Below are positions 33,155 through 42,419 of a stretch of 64,000 bases of DNA, piece by piece (the stretch's first letter is position 1; each line of letters starts with the position of its first letter). The notes below the pieces were generated by a model that did no database searches, was not told the origin of the DNA, and saw nothing but the letters and a program-made list of their open reading frames with translations. The position numbers and the translations under genes were made by a program. This DNA comes from Streptomyces sp. yr375 (GTDB lineage Bacteria; Actinomycetota; Actinomycetes; Streptomycetales; Streptomycetaceae): NCBI RefSeq assembly GCF_900110755.1, contig NZ_FOFF01000038.1, positions 1 through 64,000 on the forward strand, given 5' to 3'.

Positions 33155-35962
33155 ATGAAACAGCAGGGCGTGCGGCCTGAGAGCGCGGAGGACACCTCTG
33201 CCGCCGCGTCGCGCCCTGACGGCGTCGAAGAACCGGACCCACGCATAGAAGAAGCACGCGCAGCAGAAGCGCGCGTAGCCGAAGCACCCGTAGAGGCACG
33301 CGAAGCAGATGCCCCTGTAGAGGCACGCGGAGCAGGTCCTCGGGAAGCAGAGACACGGGACGAGGTGCACATCGACGAGGTCGAGGGCGACGAACCGCTG
33401 CTCCCCGCGCGCGTGCACCGCCCTTCCGACCTGATGCGGCTGTTGGTCGGCGTGCTCGCCGTCGTCTTGCTGCTGGCCATCGCCGCGTTCGCGCACGGAA
33501 CGACCTCGGGGCTCGAACAGGACATCAACAAGGGCACCGGGCAGGCGCCCGATCTCCTCATCAAGATCGCCGGGCTGGCGTCGAGCATCGCGATCCTGCT
33601 GGTGCCGGTCGCGTTCGCCATCGAGCGGCTGATCAAGCGGGACGGGCTGCGCATCGCCGACGGTGTGCTCGCCGCCGTCCTCGCGCACGGGGTGACCCTC
33701 GCCACCGACCTGTGGGTCGCGAAGGCCGCGCCGGGCTCGATCCAGGAGGCGCTCACCCAGCCCTCCCCCGGGGACATCCACGCCCTGACCGACCCGGTGC
33801 ACGGCTATCTCGCGCCCGTCATCGCGTACATGACGGCCGTCGGCATGTCCCGTCGGCCGCGCTGGCGCTCGGTCCTGTGGATCGTGCTGCTCCTGGACGC
33901 CTTCTCGATGCTCGTCACCGGCTACACGACACCGTTCTCGATCATCCTCACGGTCCTGATCGGCTGGACGGTGGCCTACGGGACGCTGTACGCGGTCGGC
34001 TCGCCGAACGTGCGTCCTACGGGGCGGACGCTGATGGCGGGCCTGCGGCACGTCGGTTTCCGCCCGGTGAGCGCGGCCCGCGAGGAGGGTCCTGACGCGG
34101 CGGAGAGCGACCGCGGCCGACGCTACTTCGTCACCCTGGAGGACGGTCCACCGCTGGACATCACGGTCGTCGACCGGGAACAGCAGGCCCAGGGGTTCTT
34201 CTACCGCGCGTGGCGCAATCTGACGCTGCGCGGCTTCGCCACCCGCAGCAGCCTGCAGTCGCTGCGCCAGGCCCTGGAGCAGGAGGCGCTGCTCGCCTAC
34301 GCGGCCATCGCCGCCGGCGCCAACGCGCCCAAGCTGATCGCGACCTCCGAGCTCGGTCCCGACGCGGTGATACTCGTCTACGAGCACACCGGCGGCCGCA
34401 CCCTCGACTCGCTGACGGACGAGGAGATCACCGACGGCCTGCTGCGCAACACGTGGCGCCAGGTACAGGCCCTGCAGTCGCGGCGCATCGCGCATCGTCG
34501 GCTCGCGGGTGACGCGATTCTGGTGGATCGTTCCGGCACGGTGATCCTCACCGATCTGCGCGGCGGCGAGATCGCCGCCGGCGACCTGCTGCTGCGCATG
34601 GACGTCGCCCAACTGGTGACCACGCTCGGCCTGCGGGTGGGCGCCGAGCGGGCGGTGGCCTCCGCGGTGGGCGTGCTCGGGCCGGACGCCGTCGCGGACT
34701 GTCTGCCGATGCTCCAGCCCATCGCGCTGACCCGCTCCACGCGCGCGACGCTGCGCCGACTGGCACGCGAGCGTGCGCAGCGGGAACGCGAGGCGGTCCT
34801 GGAGGCCTCCCGGCAAGCCAAGCAGGCGCGTCTGGAGGCGGCCGGGGACGACACCGAGACCGTCGTCCCGGAGAAGCCCGGCAAGAAGGCCGTCCGCGCG
34901 GAGGCGCGGGCCGAGAAGCGGGCCATCGACGAGGCGCTGGAGGAGGCCCGCGAGGAGGATCTGCTGACGCAGATCCGGCACCAGGTGCTGCTGATCCGGC
35001 CTCAGGCACCGGTGGAGCCGGCCCGGCTGGAGCGGGTGCGGCCGCGCACCCTGATGAGTTTCATCGCGGGTGCCTTCGGCGCGTACTTCCTGCTGACGCA
35101 GCTCACGCACATCGAGTTCGGTCCGCTCGTCGCCAACGCCGAGTGGGGCTGGGTCGCGGCGGCCGTGTTCTTCTCGGCGTTGAGCTATGTCGCGGCGGCG
35201 ATGAGCCTGCTGGGGTTCGTGCCGGAGCGGGTGCCGTTCCCGCGGACCGTGGCCGCGCAGGTCGCCGGGTCCTTCGTGAAGATCGTGGCCCCGGCCGCGG
35301 TCGGCGGGGTCGCCCTCAACACGCGCTTCCTGCAGCGCGCCGGGGTGCGGCCCGGTCTCGCCGTGGCCAGTGTCGGCGCTTCGCAGTTGTTCGGGCTGGG
35401 CTGCCACATCCTGATGCTGCTGTCGTTCGGCTACCTCACCGGCACCGAGAAGACGCCGTCGCTGTCGCCGTCCCGCACGGTCATCGCGGGTCTGCTCACG
35501 GTGGCGGTGCTGGTGCTCGTGGTGACGTCGGTGCCGTTCCTGCGGAAATTCGTCGTCACGCGCGTGAGGTCGCTGTTCGCGGGTGTCGTGCCGCGCATGC
35601 TGGACGTGCTGCAGCGGCCGCAGAAGCTGGTCACCGGCATCGGCGGCATGCTTCTGCTCACCGCGTGCTTCGTGATGTGCCTGGACGCGTCGATCCGCGC
35701 GTTCGGCGACGAGTCGACCTCGCTGAGCATCGCCAGCGTCGCCGTCGTCTTCCTCGCCGGCAACGCGCTCGGCTCCGCCGCCCCGACGCCGGGCGGAGTC
35801 GGCGCCGTCGAGGCGACCCTGACGGTCGGTCTGATCGCGGTGGGCCTGCCCAAGGAGGTCGCCGCTCCCGCGGTGCTGCTCTTCCGCCTGCTGACGCTGT
35901 GGATCCCCGTACTGCCGGGCTGGCTGGCCTTCAACCAGCTCACCCGCAAGGGCGCCCTGTAG
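33155..35962 (+). CDS. Membrane protein: degenerate kinase domain plus LPG-synthase/flippase-like domain
   Basis: A 935-residue protein in four parts: a charged Glu/Ala/Arg-rich N-tail with small repeats (1-90); five or so transmembrane helices (95-290); a cytoplasmic kinase-like domain (about 300-560); and a C-terminal UPF0104/LPG-synthase transmembrane domain of about eight helices (640-930), containing GNALGSAAPTPGGVGAVEA. The kinase-like part has HRRLAGDAIL where a kinase has HRDLxxxN, so the catalytic Asp is missing, and TDLRG in place of DFG. ATG 33155 is preferred over GTG 33131 because the eight codons between are rare ones (ATA, CGA, CAA, GAA). Lipid synthesis or flipping is a guess from the domain. 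Confidence 0.82.
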   Translation: MKQQGVRPESAEDTSAAASRPDGVEEPDPRIEEARAAEARVAEAPVEAREADAPVEARGAGPREAETRDEVHIDEVEGDEPLLPARVHRPSDLMRLLVGVLAVVLLLAIAAFAHGTTSGLEQDINKGTGQAPDLLIKIAGLASSIAILLVPVAFAIERLIKRDGLRIADGVLAAVLAHGVTLATDLWVAKAAPGSIQEALTQPSPGDIHALTDPVHGYLAPVIAYMTAVGMSRRPRWRSVLWIVLLLDAFSMLVTGYTTPFSIILTVLIGWTVAYGTLYAVGSPNVRPTGRTLMAGLRHVGFRPVSAAREEGPDAAESDRGRRYFVTLEDGPPLDITVVDREQQAQGFFYRAWRNLTLRGFATRSSLQSLRQALEQEALLAYAAIAAGANAPKLIATSELGPDAVILVYEHTGGRTLDSLTDEEITDGLLRNTWRQVQALQSRRIAHRRLAGDAILVDRSGTVILTDLRGGEIAAGDLLLRMDVAQLVTTLGLRVGAERAVASAVGVLGPDAVADCLPMLQPIALTRSTRATLRRLARERAQREREAVLEASRQAKQARLEAAGDDTETVVPEKPGKKAVRAEARAEKRAIDEALEEAREEDLLTQIRHQVLLIRPQAPVEPARLERVRPRTLMSFIAGAFGAYFLLTQLTHIEFGPLVANAEWGWVAAAVFFSALSYVAAAMSLLGFVPERVPFPRTVAAQVAGSFVKIVAPAAVGGVALNTRFLQRAGVRPGLAVASVGASQLFGLGCHILMLLSFGYLTGTEKTPSLSPSRTVIAGLLTVAVLVLVVTSVPFLRKFVVTRVRSLFAGVVPRMLDVLQRPQKLVTGIGGMLLLTACFVMCLDASIRAFGDESTSLSIASVAVVFLAGNALGSAAPTPGGVGAVEATLTVGLIAVGLPKEVAAPAVLLFRLLTLWIPVLPGWLAFNQLTRKGAL

Positions 35963-35972
35963 CCCTGCAGGA

Positions 35973-36008
35973 GGGCGCGGGTGCCCGTACCTCGTACGGA
36001 CCGCGCCC
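35973..36008 (+). terminator. Nested hairpin terminator
   Basis: An outer 8-bp stem (GGGCGCGG with CCGCGCCC) encloses an inner 6-bp stem (CCGTAC/GTACGG). It starts 11 bases after the stop of the flippase-like gene and 37 bases before the first peptidase gene. Confidence 0.6.
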
Positions 36009-36044
36009 CGCGCGCGTGCCCGCACGCGACCGCAGGATGGGGAC

Positions 36045-37589
36045 ATGCCGACTCCCGCCCGTCTGCGCGCCGCCGCCGTGACCACCGTCGCCGTGCTGCT
36101 GTCCTCTCTAGTGGCGGGCTGCGGCGACGGCTCACACGACGAGAGCCTGTCGGCGCAGAAGCTGAGCTGGAAGGACTGCCCGGCCCCCTCCCAGTCCGAG
36201 GGCGGCGGCAGCGCCCCGTCCCCGCTGCCGGACGGCGACCAGTGGCAGTGCGCGACGATGCGGGCGCCCCTCGGCTGGGACGACCCCAAGGGCGACACGA
36301 TCGGCATCGCACTGATCCGGGCGCGGGCGAGCGGCGCCGCGAGCGGGCGGATCGGCTCGCTGGTCTTCAACTTCGGCGGCCCCGGCGGCTCGGGCGTCTC
36401 CACCCTGCCCGCGTTCGGCGACGAGTACGCGGCCCTGCGCACCCGCTACGACCTGGTGAGCTTCGACCCGCGCGGGGTCGGCCGCAGCGCCGGCGTGCGG
36501 TGCGAGACCGACCGGCAGCTCGACGCGTACTTCCAGCAGGACAACACGCCCGACGACGCCGCCGAGCGCACCACGCTGCTGGACAACACCAAGGACTTCA
36601 ACGCGGCCTGCGAGAAGAACTCCGAGAAGACGCTGCCACATGTGCGGACCACCGACGCGGCCCGCGACATGGACCTGATGCGCCAAGTCCTGGGCGACGA
36701 CAGGCTGTACTACTTCGGCATCTCCTACGGCACCGAACTGGGCGGCGTGTACGCCCACTTGTTCCCGAAGCACGTGGGGCGCGCGGTCTTCGACGCGGTG
36801 GTCGACCCGACGCAGACGTCCGAGCAGAGCTCGCTCGGGCAGGCCAGGGGTTTCCAACTCGCGCTCGACAACTTCGCCGAGGACTGCACGTCCAAGACGG
36901 CGGACTGCCCACTCGGGGACACTCCGCAGCAGGTGAAGGACCGGATCGCCAAGCTCCTGAAGGACCTGGACGCCAAGCCGCTGCCGGGCAGCTTCCCGCG
37001 CGAACTGACCCAGAGCGCCGCGACCAACGGCATCGCGCAGGCGCTGTACTCGAAGGACTTCTGGGAGTACCTCACCGAGGGCCTGGAGCAGGCCTACTCC
37101 GGGGACGGCAAGATTCTGATGCTGCTGTCCGACCTGATGAACGGCCGCACCGAGAACGGCGAGTACAGCAACATCACGGCCGCCAACATCGCCATCAACT
37201 GCGCCGACGACAAGCCGCGTTACTCCACGGCCTATGTGCAGAAGAAACTGCCGGAGTTCAGGACCGCCTCCAGTCTGTTCGGGGACTTCCTGGCCTGGAG
37301 CATGCTCAGTTGCACTGACTGGGCCGTGCCGGGCGCCGCCGACCATCCGGACGTGAGCGCGCCCGGATCGGCGCCGATCCTCGTCGTGGGCAACACCGGT
37401 GACCCGGCGACCCCGTACGAGGGGGCGCGGAAGATGGTGGACGCGCTGGGCAAGGGCGTCGGGGTCGAGCTGACGTACAAGGGGCAGGGGCATGGCGCGT
37501 ACGGCAGCAAGAACAAGTGCGTGCAGGCGGCGGTGAACGGCTATCTGCTGACCGGCAAGCCGCCGGCCGCCGGGACCGTCTGCTCCTGA
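36045..37589 (+). CDS. Tripeptidyl-aminopeptidase-like lipoprotein (SlpD/SlpE type)
   Basis: A 514-residue secreted alpha/beta-hydrolase peptidase. The signal peptide ends in lipobox LVAGC (Cys26), so it is a lipoprotein. The S33-type triad is visible: Ser227 in GISYG, Asp453 in GNTGDPATP, His483 in GQGHGAYG. The oxyanion segment is FNFGGPGGSG. It trims N-terminal tripeptides or similar from extracellular peptides, by analogy with Streptomyces mycelium-associated Slp/Tap proteins. Start ATG 36045 with GGATGGGG upstream. A close paralogue follows. Confidence 0.92.
   Translation: MPTPARLRAAAVTTVAVLLSSLVAGCGDGSHDESLSAQKLSWKDCPAPSQSEGGGSAPSPLPDGDQWQCATMRAPLGWDDPKGDTIGIALIRARASGAASGRIGSLVFNFGGPGGSGVSTLPAFGDEYAALRTRYDLVSFDPRGVGRSAGVRCETDRQLDAYFQQDNTPDDAAERTTLLDNTKDFNAACEKNSEKTLPHVRTTDAARDMDLMRQVLGDDRLYYFGISYGTELGGVYAHLFPKHVGRAVFDAVVDPTQTSEQSSLGQARGFQLALDNFAEDCTSKTADCPLGDTPQQVKDRIAKLLKDLDAKPLPGSFPRELTQSAATNGIAQALYSKDFWEYLTEGLEQAYSGDGKILMLLSDLMNGRTENGEYSNITAANIAINCADDKPRYSTAYVQKKLPEFRTASSLFGDFLAWSMLSCTDWAVPGAADHPDVSAPGSAPILVVGNTGDPATPYEGARKMVDALGKGVGVELTYKGQGHGAYGSKNKCVQAAVNGYLLTGKPPAAGTVCS
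36709..36781 (+). repeat. 73-bp segment identical to 38505-38577 in the paralogous gene
   Basis: The segment covers the codons around the catalytic serine, YYFGISYGTELGGVYAHLF onward, and is base-for-base identical in both peptidase genes, including third positions. Flanking sequence diverges at once. Confidence 0.85.
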
Positions 37590-37774
37590 CCTCCGCCACC
37601 CCCCACACCCGGCGATACCTCCGGAAATTCCCTGGCATCCGCCACGAATTTCCGAGAAACCCGCAGGTCAAAAGGTTATCCACAGGCTCGGACGGGTCGG
37701 CCGAGATCTGCCTAATATGGCCGGACAGCCCATCCGCCGCCGAGTGCGGAGGGCTTGCGAGGGGGGAAGTACAC

Positions 37775-39361
37775 ATGGCGCGATTCACACGGTGGACGGT
37801 GTTGGGGGCCGCTGCCGCACTGCTGGTGGCGGGGTGCAGCGGCGGTGTGTCGGACGGGGGCGCGGACGGCAAGGACGGCAAGGGTGGTAAGGGCGGTTCG
37901 GCCGATGCACGGCCCTCCGCCGGCTCCTCCGGGGCGACGGGCGCGGCGGCCGTCGCTCCGCCCGCCGCGCTGACCGGGCAGAAGCTCGGCTGGGGGCGCT
38001 GCAAGGCCACCGCGGACTCCGCGCCGCCGGGCGGCGACTGGCAGTGCGCGACGCTGAAGGTGCCGCTGGACTGGTCGAAGCCGGACGGCGACACCATCGG
38101 CCTCGCCCTGGTGCGCACCAAGTCGCGCGCGAGCGGAAGCGATCGGACCGGTTCGCTGCTGTTCAACTTCGGCGGTCCCGGCGGCTCGGGCGTCTCCGCG
38201 CTCCCCTCCTTCGGCTCCACGTTCTCCTCGCTCCGCGACCACTACGACCTGGTGAGCTGGGACCCACGCGGGGTCGGGGCCAGCGAGGGCGTCCGCTGCC
38301 GCGGCGACAAGGACATCCAGGCCGCCGAGTCCCTCGACGCCACCCCGGACACCCCGGCCGAGGAACAGGCCTACTTCCGGGACGCCACCGACTTCGGCAA
38401 GGGCTGCAAGAAGGCCGCGGGCGCGCTGCTGGCCCACGTGTCGACGACCGACACCGCCCGCGACATGGACCTGATGCGCCAGGTGCTCGGCGACCGGAAG
38501 ATGCACTACTTCGGCATCTCCTACGGCACCGAACTGGGCGGCGTGTACGCCCACTTGTTCCCGAAGCACGTGGGGCGGCTGATCCTCGACGCGGTGGTCG
38601 ACCCGAGCGCCGACTCGGTGGGCCACGCGCAGAACCAGGCACGCGGCTTCCAACGGGCGCTCGACGACTACCTCGAGTCGACGGGCCAGGACCCGCGGGA
38701 GGGCAGCAGGAAGATCGCGGACCTGCTGGACCGGATCGACGCCAAGCCGCTGTCCACGTCGGACGGGCGGAAGCTGACACAGACGCTCGCGGTCACCGGC
38801 ATCGTCCTGCCGCTGTACAGCGAGTCGAGCTGGCCGAGCCTCACCAGCGCCCTGAAGTCGGCCGAGTCCGGGGACGGCTCCGAGCTGCTGACACTGGCCG
38901 ACGGCTACAACGAGCGGGACACCTCGGGGCACTACGGCACGTCCGCCCACTCACAACGGGTCATATCGTGCTTGGACGACAAGCAGCGGCCGACCGCCGA
39001 GGAGACGCGGAAGCTGCTGCCGGAGTTCGAGAAGATCTCGCCCGTGTTCGGGGACTTCCTGGGCTGGGACACGGCCGGCTGGTGCCACGACTGGCCGGTG
39101 GCCGGGCAGTACGACACCCCGGAGGTGAGCGCGCCGGGCGCGGCGCCGATCCTGCTGGTCGGCAACACCGGGGACCCGGCGACACCGTACGAGGGCGCGC
39201 GGAAGATGGCCGACGAGCTGGGCAAGGGCGTCGGGGTGCTGCTCACCTGGAAGGGCGAGGGGCACGGGGCGTACGGGAGCGGGAGCACCTGCGTCGACTC
39301 GGCGGTGAACGCGTACCTGTTGAAGGGGACGGTGCCGAAGGACGGCACGGTCTGCTCATGA
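37775..39361 (+). CDS. Tripeptidyl-aminopeptidase-like lipoprotein, second paralogue
   Basis: A 528-residue paralogue of the preceding gene, with lipobox LVAGC (Cys21), a Gly/Lys/Ser/Ala-rich spacer (22-70), and triad Ser249, Asp467, His497. Around the catalytic serine the DNA is identical to the first copy for 73 bases. It starts at ATG 37775 with GGGAAG upstream. A 185-bp gap to the first gene contains CTAATATGG near 37712, a possible -10 region, so it may be expressed on its own. Confidence 0.92.
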   Translation: MARFTRWTVLGAAAALLVAGCSGGVSDGGADGKDGKGGKGGSADARPSAGSSGATGAAAVAPPAALTGQKLGWGRCKATADSAPPGGDWQCATLKVPLDWSKPDGDTIGLALVRTKSRASGSDRTGSLLFNFGGPGGSGVSALPSFGSTFSSLRDHYDLVSWDPRGVGASEGVRCRGDKDIQAAESLDATPDTPAEEQAYFRDATDFGKGCKKAAGALLAHVSTTDTARDMDLMRQVLGDRKMHYFGISYGTELGGVYAHLFPKHVGRLILDAVVDPSADSVGHAQNQARGFQRALDDYLESTGQDPREGSRKIADLLDRIDAKPLSTSDGRKLTQTLAVTGIVLPLYSESSWPSLTSALKSAESGDGSELLTLADGYNERDTSGHYGTSAHSQRVISCLDDKQRPTAEETRKLLPEFEKISPVFGDFLGWDTAGWCHDWPVAGQYDTPEVSAPGAAPILLVGNTGDPATPYEGARKMADELGKGVGVLLTWKGEGHGAYGSGSTCVDSAVNAYLLKGTVPKDGTVCS

Positions 39362-39364
39362 CGA

Positions 39365-39407
39365 CGGCGGGGGCTTCACGCACTCGTGGTACGCGAAGCC
39401 CCCGCCG
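39365..39407. terminator. Terminator between convergent peptidase and moeZ genes
   Basis: A 13-bp stem (CGGCGGGGGCTTC with its complement at 39395-39407) and a 17-base loop lie directly after the peptidase stop at 39361 and before the moeZ stop at 39469. Confidence 0.75.
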
Positions 39408-39468
39408 GTCGGAGCGGGAGACCCGATGGGCGCAGCCGGAGACCCGGTGGGCGCGGCGGGCGGCCGGA

Positions 39469-40647
39469 TCAGTAGATCGGCTTGCTCGGCTCGATCTGGT
39501 TGACCCAGCCGATCACGCCACCGCCGACGTGCACGGCGTCCGCGAAGCCGGCGGACTTCAGCACCGCGAGGACTTCCGCACTGCGGACACCCGTCTTGCA
39601 GTGCAAGACGATCTTCTTGTCCTGCGGCAGGCCCTGCAGCGCGGTGCCCAGGAGGAACTCGTTCTTCGGGATCAGCTTGGCGCCCGGGATGGAGACGATC
39701 TCGTACTCGTTCGGCTCGCGGACGTCGATGATCTCGATGTTCTCGCCGTCGTCGATCCACTCCTTGAGCTGCTTGGGAGTGATCGTCGAGCCGGCGGCCG
39801 CCGCCTGGGCCTCTTCCGAGACGACGCCGCAGAAGGCCTCGTAGTCGATGAGTTCGGTGACGGTCGGGTTCTCGCCGCAGACCGCGCAGTCAGGGTCCTT
39901 GCGGATCTTGACCTGGCGGTACTGCATCTCCAGGGCGTCGTAGATCATCAGGCGGCCGACGAGGGACTCGCCGGTGCCGGTGAGGACCTTGATGGCCTCG
40001 GTGACCTGGATGGAGCCGATGGACGCGCACAGCACGCCCAGCACGCCGCCCTCGGCGCAGGACGGGACCATGCCCGGCGGCGGGGGCTCCGGGTAGAGGC
40101 AGCGGTAGCAGGGGCCGTGCTCGGACCAGAACACGGAGGCCTGGCCGTCGAAGCGGTAGATCGAGCCCCATACGTACGGCTTGTTGAGCAGCACGCACGC
40201 GTCGTTGACCAGGTAGCGGGTCGCGAAGTTGTCCGTGCCGTCGACGATCAGGTCGTACTGGCTGAAGATGTCCATCACGTTCTCGGCCTCGAGCCGTTCC
40301 TCGTGAAGGATCACGTTCACGTACGGGTTGATGCCGAGGACGGAGTCACGAGCGGAGGCGGCCTTGGAGCGGCCGATGTCCGCCTGGCTGTGGATGATCT
40401 GGCGCTGCAGGTTCGACTCGTCGACCTCGTCGAACTCCACGATGCCCAGCGTGCCCACGCCCGCCGCGGCCAGGTACATCAGCGCCGGCGAGCCCAGGCC
40501 GCCGGCGCCCACACAGAGCACCTTGGCGTTCTTCAGCCGCTTCTGCCCGTCCATCCCCACGTCCGGGATGATCAGGTGGCGGGAGTACCGGCGAACCTCG
40601 TCTACGGTGAGCTCAGAGGCTGGCTCGACCAGGGGTGGCAGCGACAC
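39469..40647 (-). CDS. moeZ: Adenylyltransferase/sulfurtransferase MoeZ
   Basis: A 392-residue two-domain protein. The E1-like domain (1-270) has the ATP loop GAGGLG (47-52), the conserved DxDxVExSNLxRQ stretch near 72-82 and four zinc cysteines (180, 183, 254, 257). The rhodanese domain (about 285-392) carries the persulfide cysteine in HCKTGVRS (Cys350). It adenylates and thiocarboxylates MoaD/ThiS/CysO-type carriers and so feeds sulfur into molybdopterin and thio-containing metabolites. Start GTG 40647 with GGAGT upstream. In mycobacteria (Rv3206c) the next gene is the DUF3152 gene; here 12 kb of other genes come between. Confidence 0.94.
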   Translation of the reverse strand: MSLPPLVEPASELTVDEVRRYSRHLIIPDVGMDGQKRLKNAKVLCVGAGGLGSPALMYLAAAGVGTLGIVEFDEVDESNLQRQIIHSQADIGRSKAASARDSVLGINPYVNVILHEERLEAENVMDIFSQYDLIVDGTDNFATRYLVNDACVLLNKPYVWGSIYRFDGQASVFWSEHGPCYRCLYPEPPPPGMVPSCAEGGVLGVLCASIGSIQVTEAIKVLTGTGESLVGRLMIYDALEMQYRQVKIRKDPDCAVCGENPTVTELIDYEAFCGVVSEEAQAAAAGSTITPKQLKEWIDDGENIEIIDVREPNEYEIVSIPGAKLIPKNEFLLGTALQGLPQDKKIVLHCKTGVRSAEVLAVLKSAGFADAVHVGGGVIGWVNQIEPSKPIY

Positions 40648-40710
40648 GGGGACTCCGTTGGTCGGTCAATCACTACGGTTGTTCCGGCTGTAACACTGCC
40701 ACGCCCCCCT

Positions 40711-41469
40711 TCATTCCGAGACACCCGTTCCGATCCGCGAGACGATCTCGTCCCAGTAGCCGGGCATGGTCTCCCAGGGGTCGGCCAGGCCGGCGCGGTC
40801 GACGCCGTCGGTGAACCAGATCGTCGCGGCGCCCTGCCAGCGGGCGATGCGCAGCGCCTCGTCGAGGTGGCCGCGCGGCACGCCGTGCACGAAGTGGCAG
40901 AAGCGCTCGGGCGGGTGGTCCGCCGTCCATTCGGCCACCTGCGACCAGCGGTAGTCGCTCCAGGGGCCGGAGAAGGTGACCAACTGGTCGGCGTGCTCGG
41001 CGTATCCGGGGTACGGGTGGGTGCCGTGGCCGAGGACGATGTGGGGCGCGTCCCGCAGGGTGCGGAGCGCGCCGATCGTGCGGCGCAGTCCGGGGAGCGC
41101 GGTCGGCTCGGCCGGGCAGCGGTCCAGGAGGAAGCCGTCGACCCGGTACCAGTCGAGGTACCGCTGCGCGTCGGACACGATCTCGGCGAAGGCGCGAGCT
41201 CCGTAGCGGATGTCGAGGTTCCCGAGGACCCGGACGCCCGCGTTGCGCAGCCGGCCCACGGATTCCAGGCAGCGCGGGTCGGGGCGGACGCCGGGGCCGT
41301 CGGCGACGTCGAGGACGACCCAGTGCAGGTGCCCGGCGGAGCGGGTGAGTTCGTCCCACTCGGCCGGCGCGAGGAGGGGGTGTGCGATACCGGGGACGCC
41401 GAGGCCGGTGCGGACGTCGGTGGTGCCGGCGCTCGCGGTGCCCGCCGGGGTTCCGGTCAGATGCGACAT
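40711..41469 (-). CDS. Spherulin-4 / PelA-like (GH114-clan) glycosidase-like protein
   Basis: A 252-residue TIM-barrel-like protein of the spherulation-specific family 4. Expected barrel-end acidic segments are seen: HWVVLDVADGPG, VLGNLDIRYGAR and YRVDGFLLDRCP. The family belongs with GH114, endo-alpha-1,4-polygalactosaminidases, and with the hydrolase domain of PelA, which cuts GalNAc-rich Pel polysaccharide. No signal peptide is present, which is odd for an exopolysaccharide hydrolase. Start ATG 41469 with GGAGG four bases upstream, overlapping the epimerase gene by 13 bases. Last gene of the glycosyltransferase operon. Confidence 0.82.
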   Translation of the reverse strand: MSHLTGTPAGTASAGTTDVRTGLGVPGIAHPLLAPAEWDELTRSAGHLHWVVLDVADGPGVRPDPRCLESVGRLRNAGVRVLGNLDIRYGARAFAEIVSDAQRYLDWYRVDGFLLDRCPAEPTALPGLRRTIGALRTLRDAPHIVLGHGTHPYPGYAEHADQLVTFSGPWSDYRWSQVAEWTADHPPERFCHFVHGVPRGHLDEALRIARWQGAATIWFTDGVDRAGLADPWETMPGYWDEIVSRIGTGVSE

Positions 41470-42419
41470 GCCGCCTCCATCCAGATGTCGGCGAGGGACT
41501 CCTCGAGGTTGATCCGGGGCCGCCAGCCGAGCCGGTCGCGGGCGGTGCGCACATCGGCCTGCTGCCAACTGCCGCACCCGTCCGGATACGGGTACGCGAC
41601 GGGCCCTCCGTGGTCAGGCTCGGGGCGGGGGTGGCCGATGCCGGGCCTGAGGTGGCCGCCGGGCGGGCCGTCGAGTTCGTGGAGGGCGCCGCCGTATCCG
41701 GCCACGCGGGCGAGGATCCCGGCGGCGTCCCGCAGCCGGACGGCGCGGCCCGAGCCGATGTTGATGACGCCCTGCGCGGCGGACAGCGAGGCGGCGTGCA
41801 CGGCGCGGGCCACGTCGCGGACGTCGATGAAGTCGCGCTGCACGCCGAGCCCGCCGAGCTTGAGCTCGCCGTCGCCGGACTGCATGGCGCGGCGCATCGC
41901 CTCGGCGAGGCGGCCCAGCGGGGAGCCGGCGGGCGTGCCGGGTCCGGCGGGCGAGAAGATCCGCAGCACGACGGCGTCCAGGCCGGAGCCGAGGACGAGT
42001 TCGGTGGCGGCGAGTTTGCTGACGCCGTACGGGCCGCCGGGGCGGGGCACGGCATCCTCGGCCGTGGAGGAGCCGGGCTGGCTCGGGCCGTACTCGGCGC
42101 CGCAGCCGAGCTGCACCAGTCGGGCGCCGCAGCCGCTGCGGCGCAGGGCCTCGCAGACGGTGGCGACGGCGACGGTGTTGTGCCGGGTGAGTTCGCGGGC
42201 GCCGCCGCGGGTGGTGCCCGCGCAGTTGACGACGACCTGGGGGTGGACCGCGTCGAGGAAGCGGGTGAGTGCGCCGGGGCTGCCGGACGCGAGGTCGAAG
42301 CGGACGTCGGCGTCGTCGCCGCGGCCGAGCACGGTGAGCTGGACGGCCGGGTCGGCGAGCAGACGGTCGGCGACGAAACGGCCGAGGTAGCCGTTGGCTC
42401 CGATCAGCAGAACCCTCAT
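41457..42419 (-). CDS. NAD-dependent nucleotide-sugar epimerase/dehydratase
   Basis: A 320-residue extended SDR with GANGYLGRF (8-16) at the nucleotide site, the serine-tyrosine-lysine set including YGVSK, and the C-terminal sugar-binding half (VQRDFIDVRDVARA, INIGSG). It resembles UDP-hexose 4-epimerases and so could supply UDP-GalNAc or a related sugar to the glycosyltransferase of the operon. Its ATG overlaps the stop of a 51-codon ORF (ATGA). The frame is open upstream as far as 43367, but the coupled ATG and the family N-terminus (MRVLLIGANG) mark the true start. Confidence 0.9.
   Translation of the reverse strand: MRVLLIGANGYLGRFVADRLLADPAVQLTVLGRGDDADVRFDLASGSPGALTRFLDAVHPQVVVNCAGTTRGGARELTRHNTVAVATVCEALRRSGCGARLVQLGCGAEYGPSQPGSSTAEDAVPRPGGPYGVSKLAATELVLGSGLDAVVLRIFSPAGPGTPAGSPLGRLAEAMRRAMQSGDGELKLGGLGVQRDFIDVRDVARAVHAASLSAAQGVINIGSGRAVRLRDAAGILARVAGYGGALHELDGPPGGHLRPGIGHPRPEPDHGGPVAYPYPDGCGSWQQADVRTARDRLGWRPRINLEESLADIWMEAACRI

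Noticed and set aside
32582..36442. A 1286-codon minus-strand frame that would fuse a long N-terminal part to the alkyltransferase-like protein.
   Set aside because: The extension is antisense to the flippase-like gene; ATL proteins are about 100-130 residues and start at the ATG near 32968.
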